A DNA stretch of 46,631 bases. Origin: Granulosicoccus sp. (lineage in GTDB: Bacteria; Pseudomonadota; Gammaproteobacteria; Granulosicoccales; Granulosicoccaceae). A program made the translations under genes and the position numbers. Positions 43,408 through 46,631 of this stretch are shown piece after piece (position 1 is the first letter of the stretch; the number at the start of each line of letters is the position of its first letter). The notes beneath the pieces were generated by a model, which was not told where the DNA came from, did not search any database, and saw only the letters and a program-made list of their open reading frames with translations. The stretch covers positions 1 to 46,631 of the forward strand of contig JALZUD010000071.1 of the NCBI GenBank assembly GCA_023301725.1, in the 5' to 3' direction.

Positions 43408-44223
43408 ATGAGAACTTTTCCACCTGAACGAATTGTCTGTCTTACCGAGGAGACGGTTGAAACCCTTTATCTACTGGGCCAACAAGATCGTATCGTTGGA
43501 GTGTCGGGTTTTGCGGTGCGTCCAGCGGGCGTAAGGCGTGAAAAGCCGAGGGTCGCGGCATTCACCTCAGCCGATATCCCAAAGATCATGGCTCTCGAAC
43601 CCGATGTGGTCTTGACCTTCTCTGATCTTCAGGCAGATATCGTGGCCGCCTTACTCAGAGAGGGTATGACGGTGGTGGCCTATAACCAACGTGATCTGGC
43701 TGGCATTATGGCAATGATCAGGCAACTTGGTGCTTTAGTTGGATGCGCCGCACAAGCGGAAGAACTAGCAACGGGCTATGAAACGCGTTTGCAACATCTG
43801 CGTAACAGTGTGCAGGGTAAAGATCCCCTCAAGGTGTATTTTGAGGAATGGGATGAGCCAATGATCTCGGGTATACATTGGGTGTCGGAATTGATTGAGG
43901 TTGCTGGTGGCATTGATGTTTTCGACAATCTTGCTTGTGAGTCAAAAGCCAAAAATCGAATTGTTCAATCAGCAGATGTTATTGCTGCCATGCCTGATGT
44001 CATCATTGCGTCGTGGTGTGGCAAGAAAGTACGCCCTGAGAAAATTGCTGCGCGCCCGGGTTGGGATGCTATTCCAGCGGTGGCTAACGGGCGTATTGTG
44101 GAAATAAAGTCACCACTGATCTTGCAACCCGGGCCTGCTGCGTTGACTGATGGTCTGGATGAAATTATCACGGCATTAAACCCCGACTCATTTCTTGGTA
44201 AAACTCTTAATCACAAAATCTGA
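43408..44223 (+). CDS. BtuF-like cobalamin/Fe-chelate binding-fold protein without signal peptide
   Basis: The 271-residue protein has the class III periplasmic-binding fold of BtuF/FepB-type receptors. RIVCLTEETVETLYLLGQQDRIVGVS opens the first lobe, IPKIMALEPDVVLTFSDLQ is near 57, and VIIASWCGKKVRPEKI is near 198 in the second lobe. No secretory or lipoprotein signal precedes it, so it is probably cytoplasmic, as in a group of orphan proteins annotated as cobalamin-binding. No BtuCD genes are nearby. It overlaps the convergent ABC ATPase gene by 13 bases at the 3' ends. Confidence 0.82.
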   Translation: MRTFPPERIVCLTEETVETLYLLGQQDRIVGVSGFAVRPAGVRREKPRVAAFTSADIPKIMALEPDVVLTFSDLQADIVAALLREGMTVVAYNQRDLAGIMAMIRQLGALVGCAAQAEELATGYETRLQHLRNSVQGKDPLKVYFEEWDEPMISGIHWVSELIEVAGGIDVFDNLACESKAKNRIVQSADVIAAMPDVIIASWCGKKVRPEKIAARPGWDAIPAVANGRIVEIKSPLILQPGPAALTDGLDEIITALNPDSFLGKTLNHKI

Positions 44224-44957
44224 CTCAAAAATTGCTGTGTACGTGGATCTTGTGCATTTTTGAAAAACGTTTCTGGTGGACCGTGTTCTACAATAACGCC
44301 AAGATCAGTGAAGTAGATATGATCAGCAACTTCGCGCGCAAAACCCATTTCATGTGTCACCAAGATACAAGTCATACCGTCTTCGGCAAGATCTTTGATT
44401 GTTTGCAGCACTTCGCCAACGGTCTCGGGATCAAGAGCGGCTGTGACTTCGTCAAACAGCATGACATCGGGTTGCATCGCCAGCGAGCGAGCAATCGCTA
44501 CCCTCTGCTGCTGACCACCTGAGAGCTCACCAGGGTAGGCATCCTCTTTGCCCTCCAAGCGTACTTTTTTAAGTAGCGCACGGGCTTTTGTCTCAGCGCT
44601 TGCTTTGCTTTGTTTTAGCACTTTGATAGGTGCCATCATCACGTTTTGAAGCGCCGTTTTGTGTGGAAAAAGATTGTACTGCTGGAACACCATGCCCACT
44701 TTCTTGCGCAGCTCCAATTTGTCCAGTTTTTCATCGTTTACCTCTTGCCCCTCAACCAGGATAGAGCCTTGCTGGATATCATTCAGAGCATTGACACAAC
44801 GGATCAAGGTGGATTTTCCGGAGCCTGATGGGCCGATGATGCAAATGACATCACCTTTCATAACGTCCAGCGATACTCCGTTGAGAACCTTCAGCTCGCC
44901 AAATGATTTATGCACATTATTGATCGAGACCATTGGGTCTGCAGGGGTCCAGCTCAT
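44211..44957 (-). CDS. Polar amino-acid ABC transporter ATPase (GlnQ/GltL type)
   Basis: This 248-residue ATPase drives amino-acid import. Walker A is GPSGSGKST (42-50). The Q-loop region is VFQQYNLFPH near 90, the signature is LSGGQQQR near 145, and Walker B is VMLFDEVTAALD near 165-176. The residue after the catalytic Glu is Val rather than the usual Pro. The H-loop is VTHEMGFAREV near 202. It is the last gene of a minus-strand permease-permease-ATPase unit, nine bases after the second permease. Confidence 0.95.
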   Translation of the reverse strand: MSWTPADPMVSINNVHKSFGELKVLNGVSLDVMKGDVICIIGPSGSGKSTLIRCVNALNDIQQGSILVEGQEVNDEKLDKLELRKKVGMVFQQYNLFPHKTALQNVMMAPIKVLKQSKASAETKARALLKKVRLEGKEDAYPGELSGGQQQRVAIARSLAMQPDVMLFDEVTAALDPETVGEVLQTIKDLAEDGMTCILVTHEMGFAREVADHIYFTDLGVIVEHGPPETFFKNAQDPRTQQFLSQIL

Positions 44958-44966
44958 GGTAGTTCC

Positions 44967-45803
44967 TTAGTTGATGACTGCAAACTTCTTTTCCAGACGT
45001 AGGGTATAGCGCGCAATGGGATAGCAGTACGCAAAGAAGAGCAGTAAAACAAACCCATAAAAAGGTGCCAACAGTTCGGGACGGCCACCTTCGGCTGCAA
45101 GTGCACGTCCGGTGAGTGTCATCACCTCAGACACCCCGACAATCGATGCAAGAACCGTTGCCATGGTGAGAATGGCATAAAGGTTCACCCAGGGTGGCAA
45201 CATACGTTTTACGCACTGAGGCAGAATAACTAGCCACAGCGTTTGGCGACGGGTGTAGGCCAAGCTCTCTGCGGCTTCCCACTGACCACTAGGTAAGGAG
45301 CGTATCGCTCCCCTCACTATCTCCGATACATTTGCCATCACCGGTAGGGATAGGCCAATGATGGCTTTAAACCAATCGGGTAGAGGAATTTTAATTCCAG
45401 CTATACCAAATTCGAAGGGCAATAGAAACATAGCAAAGAACAAGAGCACTAGCCACGGGGCGTTTCTGAAAAACTGCGTTACAAACCAAGACCCCCTGCG
45501 CAATGAATTGCTCGGCGAGATCTGACCAAGACCAAGTGCGGTGCCTGCTATTGTGCCAGCGGCCATAGCGCACACAGAAATGATTAGGTTAAAAATAAAG
45601 CCCTCTAGTAAAAGTGGTATCCAGTTTTTAAGCACAGCCAGTGGCGACTTTAGTTCATCACCCGCAGCAGAAAAGGCTAGAGAGGGAATGATCATCATTG
45701 CAGCAATGAGTGGCAGGATGTGCCAATAGCTCAGCGCTGAGAGTGCGTGCGGTGCTTGTGCCTGCTTTGGTAGCATCACCGGCAGCTTAGTTTTCTTGTT
45801 CAT
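44967..45803 (-). CDS. Polar amino-acid ABC transporter permease
   Basis: This 278-residue inner-membrane permease has five to six helices. A LRRGSWFVTQFFRNAPWLVLLFF segment near 100-120 is typical of His/Glu/Gln/Arg/opine permeases. The ATPase-docking EAA loop reads EAAESLAYTRRQTL near 187, ending ILPQCVKRMLPP. Its start overlaps the upstream permease stop as TGATG. It pairs with the other permease to form the heterodimeric channel. Substrate is not readable. Confidence 0.93.
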   Translation of the reverse strand: MNKKTKLPVMLPKQAQAPHALSALSYWHILPLIAAMMIIPSLAFSAAGDELKSPLAVLKNWIPLLLEGFIFNLIISVCAMAAGTIAGTALGLGQISPSNSLRRGSWFVTQFFRNAPWLVLLFFAMFLLPFEFGIAGIKIPLPDWFKAIIGLSLPVMANVSEIVRGAIRSLPSGQWEAAESLAYTRRQTLWLVILPQCVKRMLPPWVNLYAILTMATVLASIVGVSEVMTLTGRALAAEGGRPELLAPFYGFVLLLFFAYCYPIARYTLRLEKKFAVIN

Positions 45804-46456
45804 CAGCCGTACCCCGGAATCTTCATGGAGCGTTCCCAGCGGTTCATGCCAGCGACGAGTATGCCCACTAAAACAAAGTAGGCAACAAGTAGGAATACCA
45901 TCATTTCGGTGACGTTGACATTGTCAGACCAAATTTGATTTGATTCATAAAGTAGGTCAGGCACCGCGATAGCGTAGGCGAGTGTCGTGGTCTTAACCAA
46001 ATTAACGAGGTTGTTATTAAGTGCCGGTAGTGCCACACGAAAAGCGAGTGGCAAAGTAATGTTCATGTAGATTTGCAACTTGGTGTAACCAAGAGCTTCT
46101 GCGGCTTCTGTAGTGGACTTGGGCACAGCTTCAATACCTGATCGAAAAATTTCTACATTAAACGCACCTGCAAAAAATGACAGTGAAATTGCGGCCCAGG
46201 CAAAGCTGCCGAGTAAGGGGGATTCGCCACCCCAATCGTTTTCGACAGTGGGTAGTAGGGTGCCAATTGCAAAATAGAAAAAATACAGCTGAACAAGGGG
46301 GGGAGTATTTCTAAACAGTTGGATATAGCCATTGACAAAACGGCGTGTCCATTTGAAAGATGAACCTTGCAGCCAGGCGCCAATGACGCCGATGATGACT
46401 GAAAAAAACAGACAAACCGCTGATAGCTTAATGGTGGTGAAAAAGCCGTTGATCAT
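45803..46456 (-). CDS. Polar amino-acid ABC transporter permease, N-terminus uncertain
   Basis: From the first ATG (46456) the protein has 217 residues. It includes the GYIQLFRNTPPLVQLYFFY segment near 41 and the EAA loop EAAEALGYTKLQIYMNITLP near 125-145. The ATG has no ribosome-binding site, and the frame is open for about 39 codons upstream without any ATG, GTG or TTG. A TGAGGA lies seven bases before an in-frame ATA at 46546, suggesting a true product of 247 residues starting with a rare codon (see the separate entry). It is the first permease gene of the unit. Confidence 0.88.
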   Translation of the reverse strand: MINGFFTTIKLSAVCLFFSVIIGVIGAWLQGSSFKWTRRFVNGYIQLFRNTPPLVQLYFFYFAIGTLLPTVENDWGGESPLLGSFAWAAISLSFFAGAFNVEIFRSGIEAVPKSTTEAAEALGYTKLQIYMNITLPLAFRVALPALNNNLVNLVKTTTLAYAIAVPDLLYESNQIWSDNVNVTEMMVFLLVAYFVLVGILVAGMNRWERSMKIPGYG

Positions 46457-46546
46457 ACGATCACGATCGTAGCTGTCGTAGATGAACGGTAGGTTGATAC
46501 CGGTTTCTTGATAGAGGACTCGAAACCACTCGTAAATAACGTCTAT
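46457..46546 (-). other. In-frame coding-like extension of the permease beginning at an ATA codon
   Basis: These 30 codons upstream of the permease ATG read IDVIYEWFRVLY and onward without a stop, a plausible N-terminal helix leading into the membrane domain. A Shine-Dalgarno-like TGAGGA (46554-46559 on the plus strand as TCCTCA) is ideally spaced for the ATA at 46546. Either the gene uses a non-standard start, or a G-to-A change or sequencing error has altered an ATG. Confidence 0.5.
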
Positions 46547-46593
46547 GCGTAAATCCTCAGTCTGATCAATGGCGCAAGTATGAAAGACACGTA

Positions 46594-46624
46594 CTCAGGG
46601 CAAATGGGAACCATCTGCCCTGAG
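46594..46624 (-). promoter_or_regulatory. Strong 14-pair stem-loop upstream of the permease genes
   Basis: CTCAGGGCA (46594-46602) pairs with TGCCCTGAG (46616-46624), and the inner five bases also pair around a three-base loop. One inner pair is G-U if transcribed from the minus strand but A-C if from the plus strand, which points to a minus-strand RNA. No T-run follows on that strand. Such hairpins often sit between binding-protein and permease genes and limit read-through or stabilise the upstream mRNA. Confidence 0.6.
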
Positions 46625-46631
46625 CCTATTT

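Overview
The window looks like chromosomal DNA of a Gram-negative proteobacterium, most likely a marine or otherwise free-living heterotrophic gammaproteobacterium. The evidence is a roughly balanced base composition, tripartite tricarboxylate (TTT) and TRAP-type transport genes, LipA, VF530 and DUF898 proteins, and a bacteriophytochrome. The taxon is an inference from gene content only. I found no tRNA, rRNA, CRISPR array, insertion sequence or phage gene.

Layout. (1) 1-2089, minus strand: a class III aminotransferase running off the left edge, and an IclR regulator that overlaps it by ATGA. (2) 2196-13505, plus strand: a TctC-TctB-TctA uptake system, an aldehyde dehydrogenase, a UPF0261/Tm-1-like protein, then HpaF, HpaE, HpaD, HpaH, HpaI and a short-chain dehydrogenase. 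This is a homoprotocatechuate (3,4-dihydroxyphenylacetate) meta-cleavage route ending in pyruvate and succinic semialdehyde. No HpaG-type decarboxylase and no HpaBC hydroxylase are visible. (3) 13941-14975: lipA, standing alone. (4) 15158-21851: surface-glycan and membrane genes, namely a formyltransferase-like/GIPC-type protein, an HTTM-DCC fusion, an FkbM methyltransferase, a GT4 glycosyltransferase and a SAM methyltransferase. (5) 22076-30209, plus strand: a promoter, then the scar of a TRAP transporter (start of dctP joined to the end of dctM). It is followed by an intact beta-oxidation operon of FadB/J-type enzyme, thiolase, two acyl-CoA dehydrogenases and an acyl-CoA ligase, resembling the pim (pimelate/dicarboxylate) operon.

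(6) 30319-34550: an HD-domain hydrolase, a ProX-type tRNA deacylase, a GT25 glycosyltransferase, the small NrtS-like membrane protein and an MFS exporter. (7) 34825-37116: a DUF898 (YjgN) membrane protein paired with an M48 metalloprotease. (8) 37124-40453, minus strand: a three-gene light-sensing operon (bacteriophytochrome histidine kinase, single-domain response regulator, heme oxygenase). (9) 40702-44223: VF530, a DUF4153 membrane protein and a leaderless BtuF-like protein. (10) 44211-46631, minus strand: the ATPase and two permeases of a polar amino-acid ABC transporter whose binding-protein gene should lie just beyond the right edge.

How the genes work together. The left third reads as one regulated catabolic module: import by TctABC, possible deamination and aldehyde oxidation, ring cleavage, and lower-pathway breakdown. 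The middle operon activates and beta-oxidises a dicarboxylic or similar acid, but its own transporter has been deleted. The most unusual points are the UPF0261 gene built into the hpa operon where the decarboxylase is missing, the TRAP deletion scar, a cluster of perfect stem-loops at 17096-17194, and an ABC permease whose best ribosome-binding site points at an ATA codon.
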